From Epilithonimonas caeni DSM 17710 (GTDB lineage Bacteria; Bacteroidota; Bacteroidia; Flavobacteriales; Weeksellaceae), in the NCBI RefSeq assembly GCF_000426465.1, contig NZ_AUFK01000013.1:1-64000 (forward strand): a stretch of DNA of 64,000 nt. The letters run 5' to 3'. Positions 18,859-27,791 of the stretch are shown piece by piece (the first letter of the stretch is position 1; each line of letters begins with the position of its first letter). A model generated the notes under the pieces. It ran no database searches. It was not told the origin of the DNA and saw only the letters and a list, made by a program, of their open reading frames with translations. Position numbers and translations under genes: made by a program.

Positions 18859-20145
18859 ATGAATAAAAAAATCACCGTCATTGGACTTGGCTATGTAGGA
18901 CTACCCCTTGCAAGACTTTTTGCAACCAAATATGCGGTAGTAGGATTTGACCTTAAACAAGAACGGATCAATGAACTAAGGAACGGGAAGGATAGTACCC
19001 AAGAAGTAGATTCTGAACTGCTCACCAATGTTCTGGTTTCCGAAAATCCTAAAAAAGAGGAAAAAGGATTATTTTTATCAAACAATATTACCGACATACA
19101 AGACTCTGATATCTATATCGTTACAGTCCCTACTCCTGTAGATAAAAATAATCGGCCAGACCTGTCTGCTCTTTACAAGGCCAGCGAAACCGTAGGTTCT
19201 GTTATTGCACAAAATGATATTGTCATTTACGAATCTACCGTTTATCCCGGTGCAACCGAGGAAGATTGCATTCCCATCATAGAGAAACAGTCCGGTTTGA
19301 TCTTTAATAAAGATTTCTTTGCTGGTTACTCCCCAGAAAGGATCAACCCCGGAGATAAAGAACATAGTGTAGAAAAAATATTGAAAGTGACCTCTGGATC
19401 CACTCCTGAGATCGCACAAGTTATCGATGAACTCTATAGATCGGTAATTACAGCTGGAACATATCTGGCACCAAGCATCAAAGTAGCGGAGGCTGCAAAG
19501 GTGATAGAGAATTCTCAAAGAGATGTCAATATTGCTTTTGTGAACGAGCTGGCAAAGATCCTCAATCTAATGAGGATCGATACCAACGAAGTTTTGAAGG
19601 CTGCTTCCACAAAATGGAATTTCCTTAATTTCAAACCAGGTCTAGTTGGTGGCCATTGTACTGGTGTAGACCCTTATTATCTTGCACAGAAAGCACAGCA
19701 ATATGGATATCATCCCGAAATAATCCTGGCCGGAAGAAGGATGAATGACTCTATGGGACACTATATCGCAAGTGAAACGGTAAAAAGAATGTTGAAAAAC
19801 GATCTTAAAATAAAAGGGTCTGAAGTTTTGGTACTTGGTTTCACATTCAAGGAAAATTGTCCTGATGTTAGAAATACCAAGGTCATAGATGTTGTAAGAA
19901 GTCTAGAGGATTACAGTATTGATGTGAACGTTTTTGACCCTTGGTTAAACCCTAAGGAGGTAAAAGAAACTTACGGATTAGATGTAATGAGCAAAGCGCC
20001 TTTCAAGAAATTCGAAGCAGTGATATTGGCTGTTCCGCACAAGGAATTCGAGCATATAAACATCAAAAACCTTCTTACGGAGAATGGAATCATCTATGAT
20101 GTGAAAGGAATTCTGGAAAAAGAGGATAATATAAAAAGATTATAA
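18859..20145 (+). CDS. UDP-N-acetylhexosamine 6-dehydrogenase (TviB/WbpA/WecC type)
   Basis: Oxidises C6 of a UDP-N-acetylhexosamine to a uronic acid with NAD+. The 428 residues contain IGLGYVGLPLA (Rossmann loop near residue 8) and PTPVDKNNRPDL. The loop GLVGGHCTGVDPYYL carries catalytic Cys267, and the UDP-binding end has GFTFKENCPDVRNTKV. This last motif pattern is closest to TviB/WbpA (UDP-GlcNAc or UDP-GalNAc). The nearby wecB would fit a WecC-type UDP-ManNAc dehydrogenase. It is clearly distinct from ugd at 5593. The choice of substrate is open. Confidence 0.88.
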   Translation: MNKKITVIGLGYVGLPLARLFATKYAVVGFDLKQERINELRNGKDSTQEVDSELLTNVLVSENPKKEEKGLFLSNNITDIQDSDIYIVTVPTPVDKNNRPDLSALYKASETVGSVIAQNDIVIYESTVYPGATEEDCIPIIEKQSGLIFNKDFFAGYSPERINPGDKEHSVEKILKVTSGSTPEIAQVIDELYRSVITAGTYLAPSIKVAEAAKVIENSQRDVNIAFVNELAKILNLMRIDTNEVLKAASTKWNFLNFKPGLVGGHCTGVDPYYLAQKAQQYGYHPEIILAGRRMNDSMGHYIASETVKRMLKNDLKIKGSEVLVLGFTFKENCPDVRNTKVIDVVRSLEDYSIDVNVFDPWLNPKEVKETYGLDVMSKAPFKKFEAVILAVPHKEFEHINIKNLLTENGIIYDVKGILEKEDNIKRL

Positions 20146-20148
20146 GTA

Positions 20149-21165
20149 ATGGATCAGAATCCGCTGGTATCTATTATCACCACTTATTATAATTCTGTAC
20201 AATTGGGTGATTTTGTAAAATCCTCGATGAAATGTCTTCTCGATCAAAGCTATAAGAACATCGAATTCATCTGTGTCAATGATGGCTCCACAGATTCTAC
20301 CTTAGAAGAGCTGGAATATTTTGCAAGCCAGGACCCTCGAATAAAAATCTTTACAAAAGAAAATCAAAAATACGCACAATATTCCAAGGCTTTTGGTCAG
20401 GACAAAGCTTCCGGAACATTCATTTTCTTATTTGACCATGACGATATCATCGATCTAGATATGATCGAGAAATGCCTTGATACTTTCTCAAGGTTTCCTG
20501 ATCTGGATATTGTAACACCCATTATAAAAACCGAATTTACTGACGGAAAGCTAAAATATATCTCTAATCTTGATATTTATATTGACGAGACAACTCCATT
20601 TTCATTCAGGAAAATATCCGGAAAAGAAGCTATCAAAAAGACCGTTGGAAGATATGACATCCATATCAGGGGACTTTATAGAAAAGAGATCTTCAAATCC
20701 AATTCTTTTGCTTTTAAAGAACCACTTCTCAATGCTGATGAGATTGTAGAAAGGCTGATCTTTGAAAAAGCAAGATTCATTGGAAGCTGTAATGCTGTTT
20801 ACACCCATTACATTCATCCTGATTCCTCTGCAAAATTGCCCTCTATCAAAAGAATAGATGTTACAAGAACCGATGTTCTACTAAGAAACTTATTCAGGTC
20901 GAAAGGAATCTATGAAAAAAGAAGCAACATCTTCGAAACCACTGCTTACAAGAACTTTGTCAATGGAATCAAGATCTATCATATCTTTTCAAATACGCTA
21001 ACATCAGAAGAATCATCAAAACAGAAAAAAAGGCTGAAAGAAGCTTATTCTTATCTTGATAAAAAAACTGTCATCTCTCAATTCAAAGGAATTTCAAGAC
21101 TTTACAATACGATCTTACTATCCAGTTTTTCTTTCATTTTCCTTTTTTACAAATTCAAGAGCTGA
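20149..21165 (+). CDS. Family 2 glycosyltransferase
   Basis: A 338-residue GT-A enzyme: VSIITTYYNSVQLGDFV at the N-terminus, VNDGSTDSTLEEL near 44 and the metal motif FDHDD at 95-99. It ends with one hydrophobic C-terminal segment (SSFSFIFLFYK), which may hold it at the membrane. It is the last gene of the first plus-strand block, only 3 bases after the dehydrogenase. It converges on the minus-strand GT2 with 5 bases between the stops, and no terminator is visible there. Confidence 0.88.
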   Translation: MDQNPLVSIITTYYNSVQLGDFVKSSMKCLLDQSYKNIEFICVNDGSTDSTLEELEYFASQDPRIKIFTKENQKYAQYSKAFGQDKASGTFIFLFDHDDIIDLDMIEKCLDTFSRFPDLDIVTPIIKTEFTDGKLKYISNLDIYIDETTPFSFRKISGKEAIKKTVGRYDIHIRGLYRKEIFKSNSFAFKEPLLNADEIVERLIFEKARFIGSCNAVYTHYIHPDSSAKLPSIKRIDVTRTDVLLRNLFRSKGIYEKRSNIFETTAYKNFVNGIKIYHIFSNTLTSEESSKQKKRLKEAYSYLDKKTVISQFKGISRLYNTILLSSFSFIFLFYKFKS

Positions 21166-21170
21166 AAGTA

Positions 21171-22178
21171 TTACCTTTCAAATCGCCAGATGAATAATTT
21201 TGACGCAATACCGGCAGGTAAATTTTGAAAGAAATTTTTCTTTTTCAGGTTTGTTGAATAGTCTTTTGAAAAATAATCGAAAAGAGAAAGTCGGGTCATT
21301 TTTTTCATTTTCGAAAAATTAGTCTGCAGATATTCTCTATCCTTCATCGCCCTCCATTGCATGATGAGGACCATTTCTTTGAACAGAATGATTTTCTTCT
21401 TTATCAATTTCTTCAGAACCTCATCATTTTCATTTTTGTAAGCTTGCGTGAAATGTTGCAATATCGTTAGAAAATTTTCAAAATTCTTCTTTTTCCTGTT
21501 AAAGATAACAGACTCTCCATGTAAATAATAGAGATATGTGATATCATCTATAATTGCCAATGTATTGACTTTAAGTAGGATATGAAAAAACCACAACTCA
21601 TCTTGGGCAAATAATCCCGGAACAAAATAAATATCATTATCTATAATGAAGTCCTTCTTAAACAACTTGTTCCAAGATGATGCAGGAAAACCGCCATCAC
21701 TGTAAACAGAAAATATTTCTAACCTGTCATTATAATATTTCTGAGGGGCTCTTGTTGGAAAACCATTGTCTTTTGTTGTGTTATCAAAAGTGTTGATCCA
21801 TCTGTTTTGTGCTATCGTTATTTGAGCGTCTGTTTCCAAAGCTTTTTGTAAAAGCAGTTCTATACAATTTGGGGTTATCTCGTCATCACTATCCAGAAAA
21901 TAAATAAATTCTCCTTTAGAGTTTTTTATACCCGTGTTCCTTACCACCGAAAGTCCAGAATTCTCCACATGCTCTATAAGTTTAATATCAAGATCGGGAT
22001 TAGCTTTTACAAAGGTTTCTATAATAACCATGCTGTCATCCGGGGTCTGATCATTCACAAGAATGATTTCCAGATTTTTATATGTTTGATCTCTTACAGA
22101 TTCCAGACATCGCAAAATATACTTTTCACATTTGAAAATCGGTATATTTATGCTAACTAACGGACAATTGCTCTTCAT
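21171..22178 (-). CDS. Family 2 glycosyltransferase (inverted within the locus)
   Basis: A 335-residue GT-A enzyme with VSINIPIFKCEKYILRCLESV, the loop VNDQTPDDSM (a variant of DDGSTD) and the metal motif LDSDDE (Asp96 onward). The C-terminal part is helical and basic. It is one of only two minus-strand genes in the 26 kb sugar locus and splits it into two plus-strand blocks. The ATG at 22178 is used as the start; the codon before it is TTG. Donor and acceptor are unknown. Confidence 0.88.
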   Translation of the reverse strand: MKSNCPLVSINIPIFKCEKYILRCLESVRDQTYKNLEIILVNDQTPDDSMVIIETFVKANPDLDIKLIEHVENSGLSVVRNTGIKNSKGEFIYFLDSDDEITPNCIELLLQKALETDAQITIAQNRWINTFDNTTKDNGFPTRAPQKYYNDRLEIFSVYSDGGFPASSWNKLFKKDFIIDNDIYFVPGLFAQDELWFFHILLKVNTLAIIDDITYLYYLHGESVIFNRKKKNFENFLTILQHFTQAYKNENDEVLKKLIKKKIILFKEMVLIMQWRAMKDREYLQTNFSKMKKMTRLSLFDYFSKDYSTNLKKKNFFQNLPAGIASKLFIWRFER

Positions 22179-22203
22179 CAAGATAAGTGTTATTGATAAT
22201 AAA

Positions 22204-22236
22204 TTGCGAAATTATAAAGAATATTTAATACTTTTG
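22204..22236 (+). promoter_or_regulatory. Promoter of the second polysaccharide gene block
   Basis: TTG (22204-22206), 22 bases, then TACTTTTG (22229-22236), close to the Bacteroidota consensus. The start codon of the acyltransferase follows 18 bases later, so the leader would be about 10 bases. It gives the genes from 22255 onward their own promoter after the inverted gene. Confidence 0.55.
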
Positions 22237-22254
22237 GGCTTAAAACATTTTTAG

Positions 22255-22818
22255 ATGAAAAGATTTTTGGGTATTTTTTTTATAAAGCTAAAAAACTTCG
22301 CCAATGGTTGTATCGTTGCAAAACAACGGAGTCTTTTTTTCACTTCGAAAAGCAAAATCCATGATTCTTTCCGGATCGGCAGAGATAATTTTTTAGACAT
22401 CTCTCCAAGTGCCGATTTCCAGATTGGGAAGAATGTGATGATCAATCAGTCCAATTTCATTACCGTAAAACCAAATGCGAAAATGATAATAGGCGACAAT
22501 ACATACATCACCAGAGCTATAATTTCTTGTCTGGGTGAGATAGAGATCGGAGAGAATTGTATATTGGGAGAAGGGATGAAGATTTTCGACCACAACCATC
22601 AGTATACGAAAGACCCTTTTTCCGTGGCCAAAACCGATTTCAATATCGGAAAGGTCAAAATAGGAAATAATGTATGGACAGGCGCCAATGTTGTGATCTT
22701 GAAAGATGTAATTATTGGAGATAATGTAATTCTCGGCGCAGGTTGCGTCATACACAAAGACATACCTGATAACTCTATCATTATCAACAAACAAGACCAC
22801 AAAACAATAGCACTTTAA
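22255..22818 (+). CDS. Hexapeptide-repeat acyltransferase
   Basis: A 187-residue left-handed beta-helix protein of the maltose/galactoside O-acetyltransferase and CatB superfamily. Repeats of the form [LIV]-G-x-x-x run through the chain (IGDNTYI, IGENCILGEGMKI, IGNNVWTGANVVIL, IGDNVILGAGCVIHKDIPDNSII). The catalytic His is probably in FDHNHQYT. These enzymes usually move an acetyl group from acetyl-CoA to a sugar hydroxyl or amino group. It is the first gene of the second plus-strand block of the locus. Confidence 0.85.
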   Translation: MKRFLGIFFIKLKNFANGCIVAKQRSLFFTSKSKIHDSFRIGRDNFLDISPSADFQIGKNVMINQSNFITVKPNAKMIIGDNTYITRAIISCLGEIEIGENCILGEGMKIFDHNHQYTKDPFSVAKTDFNIGKVKIGNNVWTGANVVILKDVIIGDNVILGAGCVIHKDIPDNSIIINKQDHKTIAL

Positions 22819-22837
22819 AACTACAAATCAAGACACG

Positions 22838-24037
22838 ATGAAAAAAAAAATAGCATTATTCGGTCCTCATGATAGATTTAATTATGGAGATCTTCTCTTT
22901 GCCATAATGCTTGAACATGGGCTGAATAAAATAAGTCCAAATAGATTCGATTTTAAAAAATACTCGCTGGTGGAAGCCGACTTTTCGGCAAAAGGAGGTT
23001 TCAAAACCTTCTCATATAGACATTTGAAAAAGGATATAAACAATAATGAAATAAATACCGTGATAGTTGCCGGAGGAGAATGCCTTAGCGCAAACTGGAA
23101 CGGATTATATTCTTTCATTAGTCCTTTATATTTCAAAATTTTCCGTCACCCTAGAGTGCCTGCGTTTTTCAAAAAGAACACATGGGTGAAAAAATTATTA
23201 GGTGGCACTTCTGATAATCCTTTTTTGGTCAACAAAGCCGATTTTCATAAAGATATAAAAGTTATCTACAACTCGGTTGGTGGCGGCAATAATCTGGCAA
23301 AAAGTAAATTGGGCATTTTGGAAAAAGGAGACTATTTATCTTTCAGGGAGAAAAGATCATCACAATACATCTTAGACAATATACAAAGAGATGATATTTT
23401 TTTGGTTCCGGATTGTGCAATTATCATGGATGAGGTCTACCCCAAAAAAGACTTTCTGACCAGTAGTAAGATCCGGTCTGATATAAAAGAAATCTTTAAA
23501 GAGAAATATATATTTTTCCAAATATCAAGGTATAAAAATGACAACAAACTAGAAGAGATTGCCCAGCAACTCAAAACATTGTCAGAAAACTACAATGCGA
23601 AAATCTTACTCTGCCCGATAGGAACTGCAAAAGGACATGAAGACCACATCCCTTTGGAAGTGATCCACCACAAACTGAAAGGTCACTCTATTTTGATAGA
23701 AAATATATCTGTTGAGATAATAATGGGATTAATAGCGTATTCTCAACTATATATAGGAAATAGTTTACATGGAATAATAACCGCAATGAGTTACCGCCTA
23801 CCTTACATAGCACTGAATAAAAAGCAGTTAAAAATAGTTCATTATCTGGACTGCTGGGGAGCTGATAATCTACAAGAAGTGCAAGACATAGACGGCTTTT
23901 TAGAAAAAGCACATTTCTGCATGCGGAAAGAAAATCTCTCCCAAAAAATAGATGAGAAGACTTCCCTGCAAAAAAATCTATATTATGACTCTCTAAAAAG
24001 AATATCAAATACTATTTTAGAAAATGACAGAACATAA
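22838..24037 (+). CDS. Polysaccharide pyruvyl transferase family protein
   Basis: The 399 residues start IALFGPHDRFNYGDLLFAIML, the glycine/aspartate motif of PS_pyruv_trans proteins. Near 300 they carry YIGNSLHGIITAMSYRLPYIAL, the conserved S-x-H-G segment of the family. It is the second such protein in the locus and much longer than that at 12514, so the two probably act on different sugars. It overlaps the following GT2 by 14 bases. Pyruvate transfer is inferred from the family. Confidence 0.8.
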   Translation: MKKKIALFGPHDRFNYGDLLFAIMLEHGLNKISPNRFDFKKYSLVEADFSAKGGFKTFSYRHLKKDINNNEINTVIVAGGECLSANWNGLYSFISPLYFKIFRHPRVPAFFKKNTWVKKLLGGTSDNPFLVNKADFHKDIKVIYNSVGGGNNLAKSKLGILEKGDYLSFREKRSSQYILDNIQRDDIFLVPDCAIIMDEVYPKKDFLTSSKIRSDIKEIFKEKYIFFQISRYKNDNKLEEIAQQLKTLSENYNAKILLCPIGTAKGHEDHIPLEVIHHKLKGHSILIENISVEIIMGLIAYSQLYIGNSLHGIITAMSYRLPYIALNKKQLKIVHYLDCWGADNLQEVQDIDGFLEKAHFCMRKENLSQKIDEKTSLQKNLYYDSLKRISNTILENDRT

Positions 24038-24923
24038 GCTTGCTATCATTATTCCTTTCTACAAAATAGATTTTTTTGAAGATACCCTTAAAAGTCTTGC
24101 TGACCAAACGAACCAAAACTTCAGTGTTTATATCGGGAGCGATGCAAGCCCCGACAATCCCGAAGCGCTCATAGAGAAATATAACATCCAAAATAATTTC
24201 TATTATAAAAGATTTGATGAAAACCTTGGAGGAAAAGGAAAACTATCAGAACAATGGGAACGCTGCATCGGTCTTTCCAAAGACGAAGAATGGCTGATGG
24301 TCCTTGCAGATGACGATTATTTAAGTACAAATTTCGTAGAAGCTTTCTATAAAAACTTAGGAACAGCAAAAAGAGAGGGAATAACTTTGCTTCGCTTCAA
24401 GATGCGCCGTGTTTCAGAAAAAAATGAGCTATTGGTCGATCTGGAACAACCTTTTTTACACCCTGCAAGAGACTATGTTTGGGAAGACGAGATCAAGGAA
24501 AGATTTATTTCTATTTCTGAAAATGTATTTGCCCGAACAATCTACAAAGAGAAAAAATTTAGAAAGTATCCACTTGCCTGGCGCGTTCCGATGATGATGT
24601 ACATGGATTTTACCAACAATGGAAATGTCCTTGGCATCAATGAGGCATATGTCTGCATCAGAAAAAGTTCTCAGCAATTGACCTGGAGACAAGATGTAAA
24701 TCAATATAAAACAGATGCAATGGAGCTATTCTATTTCGATATAATCAAGGAATATGGGTATGCCTTTAAAAATCACCAAAATCTGAAGTTCCTGAAGGTC
24801 TATACCTTTTACAAAACGAATAAAACAGAAACCCAGCAACCTCTATTCCAACTATATAGGAAATATGGCGGACTAAAAGAGATGCTGAAATTCTCATTAA
24901 AAAAACTAATCCCAAAAGTATGA
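24024..24923 (+). CDS. Family 2 glycosyltransferase
   Basis: A 299-residue GT-A enzyme: LAIIIPFYKIDFFEDTLKSL, IGSDASPDNPEAL (variant of the DDGS loop) and the metal motif ADDDY with Asp96-98. The region MYMDFTNNGNVLGINEAYVCIR matches the acceptor-side part of relatives. It overlaps the gene before by 14 bases and the gene after by ATGA, which indicates coupled translation in the second block. Confidence 0.87.
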   Translation: MTEHKLAIIIPFYKIDFFEDTLKSLADQTNQNFSVYIGSDASPDNPEALIEKYNIQNNFYYKRFDENLGGKGKLSEQWERCIGLSKDEEWLMVLADDDYLSTNFVEAFYKNLGTAKREGITLLRFKMRRVSEKNELLVDLEQPFLHPARDYVWEDEIKERFISISENVFARTIYKEKKFRKYPLAWRVPMMMYMDFTNNGNVLGINEAYVCIRKSSQQLTWRQDVNQYKTDAMELFYFDIIKEYGYAFKNHQNLKFLKVYTFYKTNKTETQQPLFQLYRKYGGLKEMLKFSLKKLIPKV

Positions 24924-25723
24924 CCTTTTCCATTTTAATTGCCCACTACAAAAATTACGATTACTTTTTAGATTGCTACAAAAGTATAGTAGAACAAACT
25001 TACCAAAATTTTGAGGTAATCCTTGTGGATGACCATTCTACCGATGACTCTTTTGAAAAGATAAGAGAACTAACGAAAGATGATTCCCGATTTCGGTTAT
25101 TCCGCAATCATGAAAACATGGGAGTAGGATTCACAAAAAAAAGATGTATCGACCTGGCAGAAGGGGAAATCTGTGGTTTTGTAGACCCGGATGATACTTT
25201 GTCAAACAACGCCCTGGAGATCAGTATAAAAAACCATGGAGAAGATAATGTTGCTACATATTCTCAATTCTATATTTGTGATAACGAACTGAAGCCTCTC
25301 AGATTATTTCAACATTCAAGGTCTATAAAGAATGGTGATAAAAAATTTTTCAACATTTTTCTGGAAGCCAATCACTTTTTCACTTTCAAGAGGTCTGCTT
25401 ACAAAAACACTTTGGGTATAGACCAGAAGCTCTCATCTGCTGTCGATCAGGACCTTTATCTTAAGCTTTATGAAGTGGGGAATTTTAAGTTCATAAAAGA
25501 GCCTCTATATTATTATCGCTTGCATGAGAAAGGTGTCTCTCAGGAATCATCCAAAAAGGAAAAGCTCGGACAAAATTGGCATGAAGTCATTTTGAATTCT
25601 ATAAAAAGAAGAAAAATCAATAAACTCTATGGAAAAAAAATAGAAGAAATAGAAAATCTTCCTATATTCTTGAAATCGAAACAAAATAATCTATTGACAA
25701 AAATTTTAAGAAAATTTCTATAG
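24920..25723 (+). CDS. Family 2 glycosyltransferase
   Basis: A 267-residue GT-A enzyme with FSILIAHYKNYDYFLDCYKS, VDDHSTDDSFEKI near 41 and DPDD at 89-92. SAVDQDLYLKLYEVGNFKFI near 175 is the usual ED/D-x-D acceptor helix of this subgroup. It ends the second block and is followed by a bidirectional terminator. Specificity is unknown. Confidence 0.87.
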   Translation: MTFSILIAHYKNYDYFLDCYKSIVEQTYQNFEVILVDDHSTDDSFEKIRELTKDDSRFRLFRNHENMGVGFTKKRCIDLAEGEICGFVDPDDTLSNNALEISIKNHGEDNVATYSQFYICDNELKPLRLFQHSRSIKNGDKKFFNIFLEANHFFTFKRSAYKNTLGIDQKLSSAVDQDLYLKLYEVGNFKFIKEPLYYYRLHEKGVSQESSKKEKLGQNWHEVILNSIKRRKINKLYGKKIEEIENLPIFLKSKQNNLLTKILRKFL

Positions 25724-25735
25724 AATCATATAAAT

Positions 25736-25772
25736 AAAAGAGCTGAGAATCACCTTCACAGCTCTTTTTTTA
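25736..25772. terminator. Bidirectional terminator between convergent genes
   Basis: A 7-bp stem AGAGCTG / CAGCTCT (25739-25745 and 25759-25765) is preceded by an A run and followed by a T run. It can therefore stop transcription from both the GT2 on the left and the methyltransferase on the right. Confidence 0.7.
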
Positions 25773-26546
25773 ATCCTTTATAATAATTCCGGCATATTTG
25801 CCATCAAATTCTATAATGTAGGGATTGAAGTTATTCTTTTCACAAAAATCTTTGAAAGCGGCATTATCGCCAATATCATCACTCATGAATATCCCGCCTT
25901 TCCTTAATTTGTTCCATAACAGATCATAGGCCCAGATCCTGCCATCATAGGTTTTATCACTGTCGTAATGTACTACGTCAAAGGAATCTGTTTTGTTGAA
26001 TATTTTTGGAAGAGATTCTTTATCAGCGAAACGATAAAGGTCCCAATTATTTCTATATTTTGCAGGGATTACGCATCCTACAAAATCTTCACTCTGATTC
26101 TGCAAAATGTAAGGCATATCAGAGCTATAAAGAGTTCCATTTCTATGAACAAGAGATGCCAAGGCTGCGAAAGATGACCAGCCATATGCTACTCCGGTTT
26201 CGATCGATCTTTGTGCGGAGACATACTCATTAATATAATAGATAACATTCAAAGACCCGGCTCCTCCCATTTTAACAGGTGCCTTTGCCTGGGCTTGCAA
26301 AGCGGAGGCAAATTCTTGGGGAAATATTTTTTCAAAGGGAATAAAACTGGTATTAAGGACTTTTTCTATGAAATCTTTCTCTGATATCGCTAAGGATCCA
26401 CACCATTTTTCAGCTTCTTCTTTGCCTCGTAATCCGGAGGAACGATTAAAAATATTCTTCCATATTTTCCTTCTTAATTCAGGATAAAGGTCAGGCCTCT
26501 TCAAATAGGCAAAAAATGTAGAGACAATCTCAGATATTTTATTCAT
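25770..26546 (-). CDS. Class I SAM-dependent methyltransferase
   Basis: A 258-residue protein. SAM motif I appears as ETGVAYGWSSFAAL near 117. An acidic strand-end DVVHYDSDKTYDG lies near 190, followed by KLRKGGIFMSDDIGDNAAF, as in the Methyltransf_24/FkbM-like group. Such enzymes in polysaccharide loci often O-methylate a sugar. Their targets can also be lipids or small molecules. It is transcribed against the surrounding genes and may have its own promoter (TATTTTAG on the minus strand at 26574-26567 with TTG 17 bases upstream). Confidence 0.78.
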   Translation of the reverse strand: MNKISEIVSTFFAYLKRPDLYPELRRKIWKNIFNRSSGLRGKEEAEKWCGSLAISEKDFIEKVLNTSFIPFEKIFPQEFASALQAQAKAPVKMGGAGSLNVIYYINEYVSAQRSIETGVAYGWSSFAALASLVHRNGTLYSSDMPYILQNQSEDFVGCVIPAKYRNNWDLYRFADKESLPKIFNKTDSFDVVHYDSDKTYDGRIWAYDLLWNKLRKGGIFMSDDIGDNAAFKDFCEKNNFNPYIIEFDGKYAGIIIKD

Positions 26547-26598
26547 ACAGTCATGTTTTTGTGCTGCTAAAATACGAAAGAATTACATAAACAATACC

Positions 26599-26606
26599 TA
26601 TATTTG
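26599..26606 (+). promoter_or_regulatory. -7 promoter box before the GT4 gene
   Basis: TATATTTG matches TAnnTTTG. No TTG stands at the right distance upstream. The box overlaps an in-frame ATG at 26604, which argues for the downstream start at 26640 for the following gene. Confidence 0.45.
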
Positions 26607-26639
26607 TGGCTGAAATACTTTTTTATTAAAAAAACACAA

Positions 26640-27791
26640 ATGCATCAAAAGATAAAATTGCTTTTTCGTCACAGGTCAATGGAAATGGGAGGAGTAGAGA
26701 GGGTTCTGCTCGATCTATTGGAAAATCTTCCGAGAGACATTTTCGACATCACATTGTTACTCAGCATTTACCAAGGCGAGCTAAGGACAGAAGTACCTAG
26801 TGATGTTGAGCTTATATCTATTCAAAAAGGAAGAGAGGATATGAGCAGCAATTCGATGGTAAGAAAATTCCAGCTAATTAAAAGAGGACTTATTCTTTGG
26901 TATTATCGAAGGTTTCCAAAAGCTTTGTACAAAAAATATCTGAAAAAAGATTTTGATATAGAAGTCGCTCCTGGTTATACGGATTTTGATTCTGTTCTGG
27001 ACAGCCCCGCTAGTTCTAGAAAAATTGGGTGGTTCCATACAGATGTCAGCTATGACCCGAATCAGAAAAGAGTCTTACACAGAATCAATAGTTTGAAGAG
27101 ATTTGATTGGACGATATTTGGATCCCGACAAACGAGAGAAGTCATAAAAGATCTATACAATATAGAATATCCTAAAAGCTCTATCATTTATAATGCTATC
27201 AAGATAAAAGAAGTTCAGGTAAAATCAGGAGAATTCCCTGTTGATTATAATGTTCGTCCCGTATTCTCGTCTATGGGGAGATTGCATAGCCGTAAAAATT
27301 ACCATACGCTGATGAAGATCCACAAAAAACTTTTGGACGAAGGATATCCGCATTCTATCGCCGTAATTGGTGGTGGTGGGGAAATGTCCAATCTCAAGAA
27401 GCAGGCAAAAGAGTTGGATGTAGAAAAAACTTTTTTGTTACTTGACACTCAGATAAATCCCTATCCATATATAAAAAATTCAGATTACTTCGTATTACCA
27501 TCCGAGTCAGAATCCTACCCTCTCACTATAGGCGAGGTAATGGGATTAGAGATTCCTATCATCAGTACCAATGTAGGCGGAATTCCAGAAATGATAGACC
27601 ACAAAATAGATGGTTACCTTGTAGCCCCTGATGAGGACTCTATTTATGAAGGGATGAAATTGTTCCTTAAAAATCATGAGTTCGCAGAAAGCATTAAAGA
27701 AAATACAAAAAAGGCGATAGAAAAATTTGACAATCAAAAAATTTATGATGCAGTTACAGAAGTTTTTGTCAATCAGTATCAGCTAAAATAA
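26640..27791 (+). CDS. Family 4 glycosyltransferase
   Basis: Retaining GT-B enzyme of 383 residues. MEMGGVERVLLDLLENLP is the acceptor-domain glycine loop. SSMGRLHSRKNYHTLMKIHKKLLDEG marks the linker. ESESYPLTIGEVMGLEIPIISTNVGGIPEMI contains the E-x7-E donor-binding motif. It is a paralogue of the GT4 at 29724 (both have GG[VA]E[RK]VL and KL/RLLDEG). The start is the ATG at 26640; the upstream ATG at 26604 lies in the promoter box. It ends one base into the ATG of the next GT2. Confidence 0.9.
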   Translation: MHQKIKLLFRHRSMEMGGVERVLLDLLENLPRDIFDITLLLSIYQGELRTEVPSDVELISIQKGREDMSSNSMVRKFQLIKRGLILWYYRRFPKALYKKYLKKDFDIEVAPGYTDFDSVLDSPASSRKIGWFHTDVSYDPNQKRVLHRINSLKRFDWTIFGSRQTREVIKDLYNIEYPKSSIIYNAIKIKEVQVKSGEFPVDYNVRPVFSSMGRLHSRKNYHTLMKIHKKLLDEGYPHSIAVIGGGGEMSNLKKQAKELDVEKTFLLLDTQINPYPYIKNSDYFVLPSESESYPLTIGEVMGLEIPIISTNVGGIPEMIDHKIDGYLVAPDEDSIYEGMKLFLKNHEFAESIKENTKKAIEKFDNQKIYDAVTEVFVNQYQLK

